This document shows positions 26,447 to 34,542 of a stretch of DNA of 64,000 nt, in pieces. The position numbers and the translations under genes are program-made. The first letter of the stretch is position 1, and the number at the start of each line of letters is the position of its first letter. The notes under the pieces were generated by a model. The model had not been told where the DNA came from and ran no database searches. It saw only the letters and a program-made list of their open reading frames with translations. This stretch comes from Streptomyces triticagri (GTDB taxonomy: Bacteria > Actinomycetota > Actinomycetes > Streptomycetales > Streptomycetaceae): positions 18,729-82,728 of the forward strand of contig NZ_QUAK01000123.1 in the NCBI RefSeq assembly GCF_003429565.1, written 5' to 3'.

Positions 26447-27967
26447 TCACTTCTCTTCGTTCCGGTTCTCTGAGCCGGCGGCCGCTGCGTCGGGGCGGTC
26501 GGCCGGTGCGTCGGCGGGCTCCGTCGCCAGGCGGGAGCGGCGGTAGCCGTAACTGAAGTAGAACACGAGGCCCACGGCCATCCAGATGCCGAAGACCACC
26601 CAGGTCACGGCCTGCAGGCTGAACATCATCCAGACGCAGAAGCCGAAGCCGAGCACGGGGACCAGCGGCGACAGCGGCACCTTGAAGCCACGCGCCATGT
26701 CGGGCCGGTTGCGCCGCAGGACCACGACCGCGACGTTGACCAGGGCGAAGGCGAAGAGGGTGCCGATGCTGGTGGCGTCGGCGAGCTGACCGAGCGGCAC
26801 GGCCGCGGCGAGCACGCCGCAGAAGAGCGAGACCAGCACCGTGTTGGCCCGCGGCACCCCGGTGCGGCGGTCGACCCTGGCGAAGACCTTCGGCACGAGT
26901 CCGTCGCGCGCCATCGCGAACAGCACGCGGGTCTGTCCGTACAGCACGGTGAGCACCACACTCGCGATGGCGATCACGGCACCGGCGGCGAGGATCACCG
27001 CCCAGAAGCCCTGCCCGGTGACCTCGCGCATGATCGAGGCGAGCGCCGCCTCGGAGTCGCCGAACTCCTGCCAGGGCCGCGCACCGATCGCGACGGCCGC
27101 GACCAGGACGTACAGGCCGGTGACGATCACAAGCGACAGCATGATCGCCCGCGGCAGGTCGCGCTGCGGGTTCTTCGCCTCCTCACCCGCGGTGGAGGCC
27201 GCGTCGAAGCCGATGTACGAGAAGAACAGGGTGGCTCCCGCGGCACTGACCCCGGCCATCCCGAGCGGCATGAAGTTCTCGTAGTTGCCGGAGCGGAAGC
27301 CCTGCAGGCCGATGACGCAGAACAGCAGCAGGGCGGCGATCTTCACCGCGACCATGATCGTGTTCGCCCGTGCGGACTCGCGGGCACCGCCGAGCAGGAA
27401 CACCATCGCGAGCAGCAGCACGATCAGTGCGGGCAGATTGAAGAACCCGCCGTCGCCGGGCGGTGCGGACAGCGCGCCCGGCAGGGTGACACCGATGGTG
27501 CCGTCGAGCAGTTCGTTGACGTACTCGCCCCAGCCCACGGCGACCGCCGCGACGGACACCCCGTACTCCAGGACGAGACACAAGCCGCAGACCCAGGCGA
27601 CGAGCTCGCCCATGGTGGCGTAGGCGTACGAGTACGAGGAGCCCGCGACGGGGATCGTGCCGGCCAACTCGGCGTAGGACAGCGCCGAGAACAGTGCGGT
27701 GAGCCCGGCGACCACGAAGGACAGCGTCACGGCGGGCCCCGCCTTCGGCACCGCCTCGCCGAGCACCACGAAGATGCCGGTGCCGAGGGTCGCGCCGATG
27801 CTGATCATCGTCAGCTGCCACATGGACAGGGACCGCCGCAGCGTGCCGCCCTCGCCCTGGCCGCCCTCGGCGACGAGGCGCTCCACGGGCTTGCGGCGCA
27901 TCACGCCGCCGGCCCCGCCGCCGGATGCGGTGGCGGGCAGGGGTGGCGCTTGGCCTCGGTCCGACAC
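26447..27967 (-). CDS. APC-family amino acid permease
   Basis: A 506-residue membrane protein with 12 or more segments. APC signatures: MISIGATLGTGIFVVLGEA at the unwound first helix, SALSYAELAGTIPVAGSSYS, and SYIGFDAASTAGEEAKNPQR at helix 6. This resembles the cationic amino acid/GABA (CAT-like, YfnA) branch that imports amino acids or amines with protons. The GTG follows AAGGAG. Linked to the Lrp regulator (10 bp) and near an amine oxidase, it probably supplies the oxidase substrate. Confidence 0.93.
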   Translation of the reverse strand: MSDRGQAPPLPATASGGGAGGVMRRKPVERLVAEGGQGEGGTLRRSLSMWQLTMISIGATLGTGIFVVLGEAVPKAGPAVTLSFVVAGLTALFSALSYAELAGTIPVAGSSYSYAYATMGELVAWVCGLCLVLEYGVSVAAVAVGWGEYVNELLDGTIGVTLPGALSAPPGDGGFFNLPALIVLLLAMVFLLGGARESARANTIMVAVKIAALLLFCVIGLQGFRSGNYENFMPLGMAGVSAAGATLFFSYIGFDAASTAGEEAKNPQRDLPRAIMLSLVIVTGLYVLVAAVAIGARPWQEFGDSEAALASIMREVTGQGFWAVILAAGAVIAIASVVLTVLYGQTRVLFAMARDGLVPKVFARVDRRTGVPRANTVLVSLFCGVLAAAVPLGQLADATSIGTLFAFALVNVAVVVLRRNRPDMARGFKVPLSPLVPVLGFGFCVWMMFSLQAVTWVVFGIWMAVGLVFYFSYGYRRSRLATEPADAPADRPDAAAAGSENRNEEK

Positions 27968-28093
27968 GGGCGTGCTCCTTCATGACTGCGAACGGTCGGC
28001 GGTGACCGCGGCAGCCCGGTGGTAGGGACCACCGAGCAGACGGTCCCCGCCACACGAAGTACAGCGCCCGACTGTATGAGGCGCGGCTCACCT

Positions 28094-28137
28094 CGCGAAA
28101 TGCGCGAACCTTGCGCGTTCGCCGCGAAATGTTGCGC
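28094..28137 (-). promoter_or_regulatory. Repeated motif upstream of the APC/Lrp operon
   Basis: On the minus strand: GCGCAACATTTCGCG (28137 to 28123), GCGCAAGGTTCGCG (28116 to 28103) and GCGCATTTCGCG (28105 to 28094). The first two start about 20 bp apart. They share the core GCGCAA-N2/3-TTC(A/G)C with the repeats before the amine oxidase. They lie in the 356-bp gap 27968-28323, where nothing else was recognised. Confidence 0.55.
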
Positions 28138-28323
28138 TGCCCTTCCGTATACGGGAGTTCATTGCGCGGCGGTGTCTCCAGGTCCGCCCGACGTGAGCAT
28201 TGACACATCGAGGGCCGGGCCTCACCCTCCTCGCCGCTCGAGCGAAAAGTTCTTCGACATTTCGAAAGCGGCGGCGGACACCCCCTTGTCCGCAGTCTCC
28301 GTCCTCTTCACCCGGAGGCTCAG

Positions 28324-28500
28324 ATGGACCTCGACGTCCTGTACGAGATCGATGTGCCCAAGCCCTGGAACGGCCCGCACCCACACGGGCAGCGCGCCGC
28401 CGAACAGCGCGCCTGCCGTGAGGCGGTGGAGCAGATCCGGCTCGCCGACCGGGTGGGCTTCCGGACGGTGTGGGCTGTGGAGCACCACTTCCGTGACACC
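28324..28500 (+). pseudogene. LLM-class oxidoreductase, N-terminal fragment only
   Basis: The ATG follows GGAGG, and the first ~57 residues (MDLDVLYEIDVPKPWNGPHP, then EQIRLADRVGFRTVWAVEHHF) match the start of flavin-dependent LLM oxidoreductases of about 350 residues. Similarity stops abruptly after EHHFR at a 20-bp palindrome; beyond that point the plus strand is antisense to an IclR gene. At least 290 residues are missing. Read-through would add about 75 nonsense residues. It is half of a deletion scar. Confidence 0.8.
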
Positions 28501-28514
28501 GCCATGGCGGTGTC
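28495..28514. repeat. 20-bp perfect palindrome at a deletion junction
   Basis: GACACCGCCATGGCGGTGTC reads the same on both strands. It lies exactly where the LLM fragment (left) and the IclR fragment (right) meet. Confidence 0.85.
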
Positions 28515-29067
28515 CAGGTGGGCGGGCAGCCGTGCTCCGGGGGTGGTGCGATCCAGCCATCCCCGGATCTCCGCCGGTCCCGACCAGGCGAGGAAGACCT
28601 GTCCGAGCGGTGGAAGCAGCGGCAGCCGTTGGGCGGCCCAGACCTCGGGCGTACGTACCGACACCCGGCCCTCGACGGCGAGTACGACGATGCTGTCGCC
28701 CGCTACCGCGCTCACCACGTAGGCCGCCCCCGACTCCGCGGCGAGCAGCCGCAGTTCGTGCCGCGCCCGGTCCACGACCCGGTGCCGGGTCAGCGCGGCG
28801 TGCCCCGCCGCGACCAGGGACATGCCGAGCCCGTACGTCTTGCGCCGGGGATGCCGTACGAGATGGCCGGCGTCGGTCAGGGACTGCAGGACGGACAGCA
28901 GCGACGCCAGGTTGATGTCGAGCGCCTGGCTCGACTCGCTGAGCGAGTACGACTGTTCGGGGTGGGCGGCGAAGCGGTCGAGCACGGCGAGTGCGCGGCC
29001 GGCGACCAGGGCGGGACGGACCGCGCCCCCGATCGTAAGTGGCGATCGGGGGCGTGGCGAGGTCCAT
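28501..29067 (-). pseudogene. IclR-family regulator, C-terminally truncated
   Basis: An IclR winged helix (RALAVLDRFAAHPEQSYSLS, then DINLASLLSVLQSLTDAGHL) and the start of the effector domain (VSAVAGDSIVVLAVEGRVSV, LGQVFLAWSG) are clear. The gene stops making sense after PAHLDTAMA, where about 100 C-terminal residues should follow. The frame has no good start codon. An ATG at 29067 (MDLATPPIATYDRG) is one base out of frame, so there may also be a small frameshift in the G-run near 29050. Probably non-functional. Confidence 0.75.
29024..29054. repeat. 12-bp inverted repeat at the IclR gene start
   Basis: CGCCCCCGATCG (29024-29035), 7-nt spacer, CGATCGGGGGCG (29043-29054): perfect arms. It lies within the first codons of the IclR remnant and 57 bp from the guaB1 stop. 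It could be the guaB1 terminator or a former operator. Confidence 0.6.
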
Positions 29068-29110
29068 GCCGGGTCGGCGTGGCCGGAGGTGCGGCACAGC
29101 TGACGCCGGA

Positions 29111-30577
29111 TCAACTCCAGCTGGCGTGCAGCGGCTTGCCCTCCGCATAGCCCGCGGCACTCTGCACACCGACGACGGCGCGCTCGGCGAACTCCTCGAC
29201 GGTGTTCGCGCCCGCGTAGGTGCAGGAGGACCGCACCCCGGCGATGATCGAGTCGATCAGGTCCTCCACACCCGGCCGCGCGGGGTCGAGGAACATACGG
29301 GAGGTCGAGATGCCCTCCTCGAACAGGGCCTTGCGGGCGCGGTCGTAGGCCGACTCCTCCGACGTGCGGTTGCGCACGGCGCGGGCCGACGCCATGCCGA
29401 AGGACTCCTTGTAGAGCCGGCCGTCGGCGGACTGCTGCAGGTCGCCGGGCGATTCGTAGGTGCCGGCGAACCAGGAGCCGATCATCACGTTGGACGCGCC
29501 GGCCGCGAGGGCCATGGCCACGTCGCGCGGGTGCCGCACGCCGCCGTCGGCCCACACGTGCTTGCCGAACTTCTTGGCCTCCGCGGCGCATTCGAGCACG
29601 GCGGACAGCTGCGGGCGGCCGACGCCGGTCATCATGCGCGTGGTGCACATGGCGCCGGGGCCGACACCCACCTTGATGATGTCCGCGCCGGCCTCGATCA
29701 GGTCGCGCACGCCCTGCGCGGAGACCACGTTGCCCGCGACGACCGGCACCTGGGGATCCAGGGCGCGGACCGCCTTGACGGCCGAGATCATGGACTCCTG
29801 GTGGCCGTGCGCGGTGTCCACGACCAGGGTGTCGGCGCCGGCCTCGAGCAGCTGCTTGGCCTTGCCCGCCACGTCGCCGTTGATCCCGATCGCGGCGGCG
29901 ATGCGCAGCTTGCCTTCGGCGTCCAGGGCGGGGGTGTAGAGCGTGGCGCGCAGCGCGGCCTTACGGGTGAGGATGCCGACGAGGCGGCCGTCGGCGTCGA
30001 CGGCGGGGGCGACCTTGCGGTGCCCGGCGTCGAGCTGGTTGAAGGCCTCGCGCGGGTCGATGTCGGCGTCGATGAGCAGCAGCTCCTTCGACATCACCTC
30101 GGAGAGCTGGGTGAAGCGGTCGACGCCGGTCAGGTCGGACTCGGTGACGATGCCGACCGGCCGGCGCTCGGCGTCCACCACCACGCCGGCCCCGTGGGCC
30201 CGCTTGGGCAGCAGCGAGAGGGCGTCGCCGACGGTGCCGGTCGGCGCGAGGACGATCGGGGTGTCGAGCACGTGGTGGCGCGTCTTGACCCAGGAGATGA
30301 CCTCGGTGACGACCTCGATCGGGATGTCCTGGGGGATCACCACGAGGCCGCCGCGGCGGGCCACGGTCTCCGCCATCCGGCGTCCGGCGATCGCGGTCAT
30401 ATTGGCCACGACCAGCGGGATCGTGGTGCCGGTGCCGTCGGGGGCGGACAGGTCCACGCCCTGCCGCGAGCCCACGGCCGAACGGCTCGGCACCATGAAT
30501 ACGTCGTCGTAGGTCAGGTCGTAGGGAACCGGGGACGTGGTGACGTGCTGTCCGGTGCCGGGCTCAAGAAAACGCAT
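29111..30577 (-). CDS. guaB1: GuaB1-family IMP dehydrogenase-related enzyme (probable GMP reductase)
   Basis: A 488-residue IMPDH-fold protein: MRFLEPG start, barrel begin YDLTYDDVFMVPSRSAVGSR, two CBS domains inserted at about 95-215 (VVVDAERRPVGIVTESDLTG, AVDADGRLVGILTRKAAL), the active-site loop GVGPGAMCTTRMMTGVGRPQ with its cysteine, and a C-terminal GYAEGKPLHASWS. The mycobacterial GuaB1 counterpart was shown to be a GMP reductase rather than an IMP dehydrogenase, so purine salvage is the likely role. The start ATG at 30577 has a weak ribosome site; an in-frame ATG at 30691 with AAGG upstream would add 38 odd residues across a terminator-like hairpin. The leader suggests attenuation. Confidence 0.92.
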   Translation of the reverse strand: MRFLEPGTGQHVTTSPVPYDLTYDDVFMVPSRSAVGSRQGVDLSAPDGTGTTIPLVVANMTAIAGRRMAETVARRGGLVVIPQDIPIEVVTEVISWVKTRHHVLDTPIVLAPTGTVGDALSLLPKRAHGAGVVVDAERRPVGIVTESDLTGVDRFTQLSEVMSKELLLIDADIDPREAFNQLDAGHRKVAPAVDADGRLVGILTRKAALRATLYTPALDAEGKLRIAAAIGINGDVAGKAKQLLEAGADTLVVDTAHGHQESMISAVKAVRALDPQVPVVAGNVVSAQGVRDLIEAGADIIKVGVGPGAMCTTRMMTGVGRPQLSAVLECAAEAKKFGKHVWADGGVRHPRDVAMALAAGASNVMIGSWFAGTYESPGDLQQSADGRLYKESFGMASARAVRNRTSEESAYDRARKALFEEGISTSRMFLDPARPGVEDLIDSIIAGVRSSCTYAGANTVEEFAERAVVGVQSAAGYAEGKPLHASWS

Positions 30578-30630
30578 AAGTCTCACATTTTCACGCGAAA
30601 CGGCGCAGGTCACTCCCACGGTGACACAAC

Positions 30631-30676
30631 AAAAGACCCCCGCCGTCGTCTGTTCCTCCAAAGAGGTGCGGGGGCT
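30631..30676 (-). promoter_or_regulatory. Attenuator-like terminator in the guaB1 leader
   Basis: On the minus strand AGCCCCCGC is followed by an inner hairpin CCTC-TTTG-GAGG, then GCGGGGGTC and the T-rich TTTTGTTGTG. This is a textbook intrinsic terminator 50-100 nt upstream of the guaB1 start and downstream of a possible TAAGCT -10 (30712-30717). It either ends a small leader RNA or is a regulated attenuator. The 3' end of gntR has its own small hairpin (30752-30766). Confidence 0.6.
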
Positions 30677-30765
30677 CCGGTGCCAGGCCATGAAACCTGC
30701 CTTACGTCGAGAGCTTACCCGCCGTTGCGCCGTCCGAGCCTGTCGGCGGCGGCCGGGCCTCCCGG

Positions 30766-31446
30766 CTACTCCTCGGACCTGCCCAGGTGTGCCGAGCGGG
30801 CGTCCCGCCCCGACTCCAGGTGGTGGAGCACCAGGGTGTCCACGCGCGGGACGTCGCGCGCCGCGATCGCCTCGTACAGATCCGCGTGCTCCTGGGCGAC
30901 GGCGAGCAGGTCGTCGTGCTGCCCGAGGACCCAGCGCATCCGGCTGCGCAGCGAACGCTCCAACTCGCTGAGCAGCTCATTGGCCGCGAGCGCGGTGACC
31001 TCCTCGTGGAAGTCCGCTGCCGCCCTGCGCGCCTGCACTGCGTCGCCGCGGCGGGCGGCGGCCAGCTCGGCATCGAGTGCCGCACGCAGCCGGTCGAGTC
31101 CGGCGCGTGTGCTGCGCTGCGCCGCGAGCCGGAAGGTCAGTGTCTCGAGCGCCCCGCGCACCTCGTCCAGGTCCGCCAGGTCCGTCGCGCTGAACTCCCG
31201 TACGACCGCCCAGGTGCGAGGCCGGGGCGTGACCAGGCCTTCCGCCACCAGCGCCTTGAGCGCCTCGCGGACGGGCAGCCGGCTCACCCCGAGCTCGGCG
31301 GCCAGCTCCCGCTCCACGAGCCTGCTGCCCGGGCCGCGCTCACCGTCCAGGATCTGGTCGCGGATCCGACGGGTGACCCGGTCGGACTCCGGCTCGAACT
31401 CCGGGGCGTCCGTGCCGGTGCCCCCGGCGCCTTCAGTACGTGCCAT
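30766..31446 (-). CDS. GntR-family (FadR/FCD) transcriptional regulator
   Basis: A 226-residue protein. The winged helix occupies about 15-85 (RIRDQILDGERGPGSRLVER, ELGVSRLPVREALKALVAEG), and the rest is a helical FCD effector domain. Metal-site residues in DFHEEVTALAANELL and QEHADLYEAIAARD fit the Asp/His pattern that binds carboxylate ligands. The ATG at 31446 follows GGAAG with good spacing; an ATG nine nt upstream is also possible. It precedes guaB1 on the same strand with 188 bp between. Targets unknown. Confidence 0.9.
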   Translation of the reverse strand: MARTEGAGGTGTDAPEFEPESDRVTRRIRDQILDGERGPGSRLVERELAAELGVSRLPVREALKALVAEGLVTPRPRTWAVVREFSATDLADLDEVRGALETLTFRLAAQRSTRAGLDRLRAALDAELAAARRGDAVQARRAAADFHEEVTALAANELLSELERSLRSRMRWVLGQHDDLLAVAQEHADLYEAIAARDVPRVDTLVLHHLESGRDARSAHLGRSEE

Positions 31447-31522
31447 GCGGTGCATTCTTCCATCGGGCCCGGTGGACCCCGTCGGCCGAGGCCGGCCGGG
31501 GACCTCGCACCCGGGGAGCAGG

Positions 31523-32515
31523 TCAGGCCGGGGCGTATCCGCGGTCGCGGACGACCTCGGCGGCCACGTCCATGAACGCCTCGGCCGCCGGACTGCGGTG
31601 GGCGCCGTCGCGGACCAGCAGGACCGCCCGGCGGGCCGGCAGCGGCGGATCGAGCGGGACCGGTCTGAGGCGGGGACGGTCGTCGGTGACGGCATCGGGC
31701 AGCACCGTCGCGAGCTCGGGGGTGCACCGCACCAGCTCGGTCAGGGCCTGGATCGAGTCGGCCTGCACGGCGACGGGCGGACTGACGCGCTGCTCGGCGA
31801 AGTAGGCGTCAATGTGCTCGCGGGTGGCGAAGTCACCGCTGAGCAGGGCCAGTTGACGCCGCTCCAGTTCTCGTGCGGGCACCGGCCGGGACTCCACCCG
31901 ACCGGCGTCACCCGCGGTGACGACCAGGCTGAGCGTCTCGGTGAAGAGCGCCCGCTCGGCGATCCCCGCGGCTCGAGCCCCGTCGAGGGCGACACCCGCA
32001 TCGAGCTCGCCTGCGAGGAGTCCGGCCACCAGGCGCTCCCGGGGCAACTCCTGGACGGTCAGGGCGAGTCCGGGGTGCCGGCGGCGCAGTTCGGCGACGA
32101 GCGGGCCGACCAGATACGCCGTGAACGTCGGCGTCACGGCGAGGCGCACCGTCTCACGGGAGAGATCCGCCGCAACCGCCGCATCCGGCACCGCACGATG
32201 CGCCGCGCCCCGTACCGCACGATCGGCGACCGACAGATCCCGCAGGGCCCGCCGAGCGTGGTGCGCATAGACCTCGCCCGCGTCGGTGAGCCCGACGTCC
32301 CGGCCGCCGCGGTCGAGCAGCTCGGCCCCGACGGCCCGCTCGAGCCGGCCTATCTCCTGCCAGAGAGCCGGCTGCGACATGCCCAGGCCGTCGGCGGCAC
32401 GCGGGAAGCTGCCGCACTCGGCGACCGCAATGAGACAGCGGAGCTGACGCAGCTCGGGCCCCGTGGCCGGAATCAGTGATGGGTACGGAAGCGCCCCCAG
32501 GTCTGTCCTCGTCAT
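31523..32515 (-). CDS. LysR-family transcriptional regulator
   Basis: A 330-residue protein. The N-terminal helix-turn-helix (ELRQLRCLIAVAECGSFPRA, SQPALWQEIGRLERAVGAEL) is followed by a periplasmic-binding-like effector domain (RLAVTPTFTAYLVGPLVAEL, RHPGLALTVQELPRERLVAG, LLAGELDAGVALDG). The closest style is the CynR/CbbR group. It is divergent from the ankyrin lipoprotein gene, and the 195-bp region between contains an imperfect inverted repeat that could be its site. Ligand unknown. Confidence 0.92.
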   Translation of the reverse strand: MTRTDLGALPYPSLIPATGPELRQLRCLIAVAECGSFPRAADGLGMSQPALWQEIGRLERAVGAELLDRGGRDVGLTDAGEVYAHHARRALRDLSVADRAVRGAAHRAVPDAAVAADLSRETVRLAVTPTFTAYLVGPLVAELRRRHPGLALTVQELPRERLVAGLLAGELDAGVALDGARAAGIAERALFTETLSLVVTAGDAGRVESRPVPARELERRQLALLSGDFATREHIDAYFAEQRVSPPVAVQADSIQALTELVRCTPELATVLPDAVTDDRPRLRPVPLDPPLPARRAVLLVRDGAHRSPAAEAFMDVAAEVVRDRGYAPA

Positions 32516-32624
32516 GCGGCAACGCTACGAGCCACCACTGACAGTCAGCCCTCACCTGCGAGCGAGCAGACAACCCGACGGACTTTTGGTCGACCATTAC
32601 CATGGACGTTCCTTCGTGGAAATC

Positions 32625-32645
32625 GCGCTACTGATCGGGTAGTGC
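32625..32645. promoter_or_regulatory. Possible LysR operator
   Basis: GCGCTAC-N7-GTAGTGC, an inverted repeat with one mismatch, lies 110 bp from the LysR start and 66 bp from the ankyrin lipoprotein start. Assignment to the LysR protein rests on position only. Confidence 0.35.
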
Positions 32646-32710
32646 TCCATGACGGGTCATATGGCATACCAAATCACAGACGACTTCCGGCCCAGAAAGG
32701 CACACACCCC

Positions 32711-33475
32711 ATGGCCCCACTCCGCGGCACCACCCGCCTGGTCATCTCCCTGGCCGGACTCGCCGTCCTCGCGACGGCCTGCAGCACGCACTCCGACAGC
32801 GCCAGGAGCGAGGGCCGCGCAACGTCGGCCACCGGCGAGCCCGCCCCGCCCGCCGACCGGTCCGGCGCCGACAAGGGCGACCCCGCGGCGAGCCGGGACC
32901 TGCTCGAGGCCGCACGCACCGGAGACGCGGACGCCGTACGCGAGGCGATCGAGCGGGGCGCGGACCTCGAGACCCGCGACGACCGGCGCCGCACCCCGTT
33001 GCTGCTCGCCGCCACCGGCGATCACATCGAGGCCGCCGAGGCCCTCGTGGCGGCGGGCGCGGATCCGGACGCCAGGGACCGGCAGCAGGACACTCCCTGG
33101 CTGGTGACGGGCGTGACGGGCAGCGTCCGGATGGCCAGAACCCTGGCGAAGGCCGACCCCGACTACGGCCTCGTCAACCGTTACGGAGGCGTCTCGCTGA
33201 TCCCGGCGGGCGAGCGCGGCCATGTCGACTACATCCGCGAGGTCACCACCAACCCGGACATGGACGTGGACGTCGACCACGTCAACAACCTCGGCTGGAC
33301 CGCCCTGTTGGAGGCCGTGATCCTCGGCGACGGCGGCAAGGACCACCAGGAGTCCGTGCGCCTCCTCGTCGACGGAGGTGCCGACACGTCCATCGCGGAC
33401 GGCTCCGGTACCACCGCGCTGGAGCACGCCGAGGAGCGCGGCTACCGGGAGATCGCCCGCACCCTGCGCAAGTGA
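32711..33475 (+). CDS. Ankyrin-repeat lipoprotein
   Basis: A 254-residue exported protein. The signal peptide ends in a lipobox LATAC (Cys24), so it is anchored outside the membrane. After a Ser/Pro-rich linker, ankyrin repeats cover about 60-254: LLEAARTGDADAVREAIERG, TPLLLAATGDHIEAAEALVA, GWTALLEAVILGDG, TALEHAEERGYREIARTL. Ankyrin repeats bind proteins. Extracytoplasmic ankyrin lipoproteins in streptomycetes sometimes accompany catalases or other enzymes, but none is here. It lies divergent from a LysR gene. Confidence 0.9.
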   Translation: MAPLRGTTRLVISLAGLAVLATACSTHSDSARSEGRATSATGEPAPPADRSGADKGDPAASRDLLEAARTGDADAVREAIERGADLETRDDRRRTPLLLAATGDHIEAAEALVAAGADPDARDRQQDTPWLVTGVTGSVRMARTLAKADPDYGLVNRYGGVSLIPAGERGHVDYIREVTTNPDMDVDVDHVNNLGWTALLEAVILGDGGKDHQESVRLLVDGGADTSIADGSGTTALEHAEERGYREIARTLRK

Positions 33476-33500
33476 CGCCCGCAGCGGCAGGACAGCTCGC

Positions 33501-33944
33501 TCAAGCCACCGTAAGGAGCACCGTCAGCGGCGTCTCACGGGTCCGCCAGTACTCGGACGCCTCGGCCAGGACCTCTCGGGCGACCGCCCAGTCCCGCGGC
33601 TGCTCCCGCGCGTACTCGGCCCAGCCGGCCAGGACCAGCACCCGACCCTGCGCCGCGGGAAGCCAGGACAGATCGGTCAGGCAGTCGGCGAGGGCGTCCC
33701 AGTTCCGGCCGAACCAGTCGGGCAGGTCGAGTCGCGTCGTACAGCGGTCCATGAAGCCCGCCTTGTCGCGTACGCCCGCGAGGTCGAGGAGCAGCACGGC
33801 GCGGCCGGACTCCGCCGCCAGCGCCAGTACGGGCCCCGGATCGCCGGGCGCATCCACCCCGGCGGGCCCGTCCTCGGCACGAGCCCGCCGAAGGTGCTCG
33901 CCGCCGCCCCTGCCCGAGGCGCCCGAGCTGCCCGTCTCCGTCAT
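33501..33944 (-). CDS. Barstar-family ribonuclease inhibitor
   Basis: A 147-residue cytoplasmic protein. The core from about 45 has VLLLDLAGVRDKAGFMDRCT, LDLPDWFGRNWDALADCLTD and a C-terminal TPLTVLLTVA strand. The FGRNWDALxDCLTDL motif is the barnase-binding helix of barstar. A variable Gly/Ala-rich N-terminus precedes it. Its start overlaps the stop of the upstream secreted RNase gene by 4 bp, so toxin and inhibitor are translationally coupled, as needed to protect the producer. It converges on the ankyrin gene. Confidence 0.92.
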   Translation of the reverse strand: MTETGSSGASGRGGGEHLRRARAEDGPAGVDAPGDPGPVLALAAESGRAVLLLDLAGVRDKAGFMDRCTTRLDLPDWFGRNWDALADCLTDLSWLPAAQGRVLVLAGWAEYAREQPRDWAVAREVLAEASEYWRTRETPLTVLLTVA

Positions 33945-34477
33945 CGCAGGACCGCCTTGAAGGTCTCGTAGTGGTCGTCGGTGTAGTAGATCTCGCCGCC
34001 GTCCCCGGTCACGATGCGCCGGGCACCGCGGTCCCGCTCCCCGGGTGTGGGCACGGTGAACTCCCGGTAGTAGCCGCGTCGTTGCTCCGGCAGCAGGCCC
34101 TCGAAGTTCCCGAACCGCGAGCCGTCCTTCTCGTACGGGAACGGTCCCTCGGAGTCGATCAGACGCAGCGTCTCCCGCGCCTCACCGGGCAGCTCCCCCA
34201 CGGTCAAGGTCACAAACCCCTCGGCCCAGTCGGGCACCCGAGCGCCGGCGTCGGGCGCCGCCGAGGAGCTCGCCTCCTGCGTGACCGCACTGCGCCCGCC
34301 GTCCTCGTCCCCGGCCGCCGTACAGCCGGCCGCGAGGACCGCGACGAGCAACGCGAGACAGGCGGCGATCAGGGACGGCACACGACCCCACGCGGTACGT
34401 GGGCCGGGCCGGGCGGCGGCCCTCCGAGGCTCGCGCGGCAGCCCGTCGGCCTGCACGGTCCGATACCGGTGGCGCAT
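33941..34477 (-). CDS. Secreted guanyl-specific ribonuclease (RNase Sa-like), probable lipoprotein
   Basis: A 178-residue protein. After a long basic head the hydrophobic segment ends in a lipobox-like LAAGC (Cys52), then a Ser/Ala-rich spacer. The catalytic domain (about 85-178) matches RNase Sa: LRLIDSEGPFPYEKDGSRFG, YYREFTVPTPGERDRGARRI (catalytic Glu and Arg) and YYTDDHYETF (catalytic His). Unlike classical RNase Sa it lacks the C-terminal cysteine and may be membrane-tethered. The ATG at 34477 begins MRHRYRTVQADG. It is cotranscribed with the barstar gene. Likely roles are competition or RNA scavenging. Confidence 0.88.
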   Translation of the reverse strand: MRHRYRTVQADGLPREPRRAAARPGPRTAWGRVPSLIAACLALLVAVLAAGCTAAGDEDGGRSAVTQEASSSAAPDAGARVPDWAEGFVTLTVGELPGEARETLRLIDSEGPFPYEKDGSRFGNFEGLLPEQRRGYYREFTVPTPGERDRGARRIVTGDGGEIYYTDDHYETFKAVLR

Positions 34478-34542
34478 GGGGCCGATGCTGTCACAGGGTC
34501 CGAGCCGGTGCGCGCGATGGCGGTCCGAGGGACCATGACGGC

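Noticed and set aside
28318..28722. LLM frame read through to 28722 as a 132-residue protein
   Set aside because: Residues after the palindrome at 28495-28514 are antisense to the IclR gene and show no similarity to the LLM family, so only 28324-28500 is called as a fragment.
30578..30691. 38-residue N-terminal extension of guaB1 from the ATG at 30691
   Set aside because: It would be coded by the terminator-like hairpin and lacks similarity to the family start MRFLEPG; kept only as an alternative.
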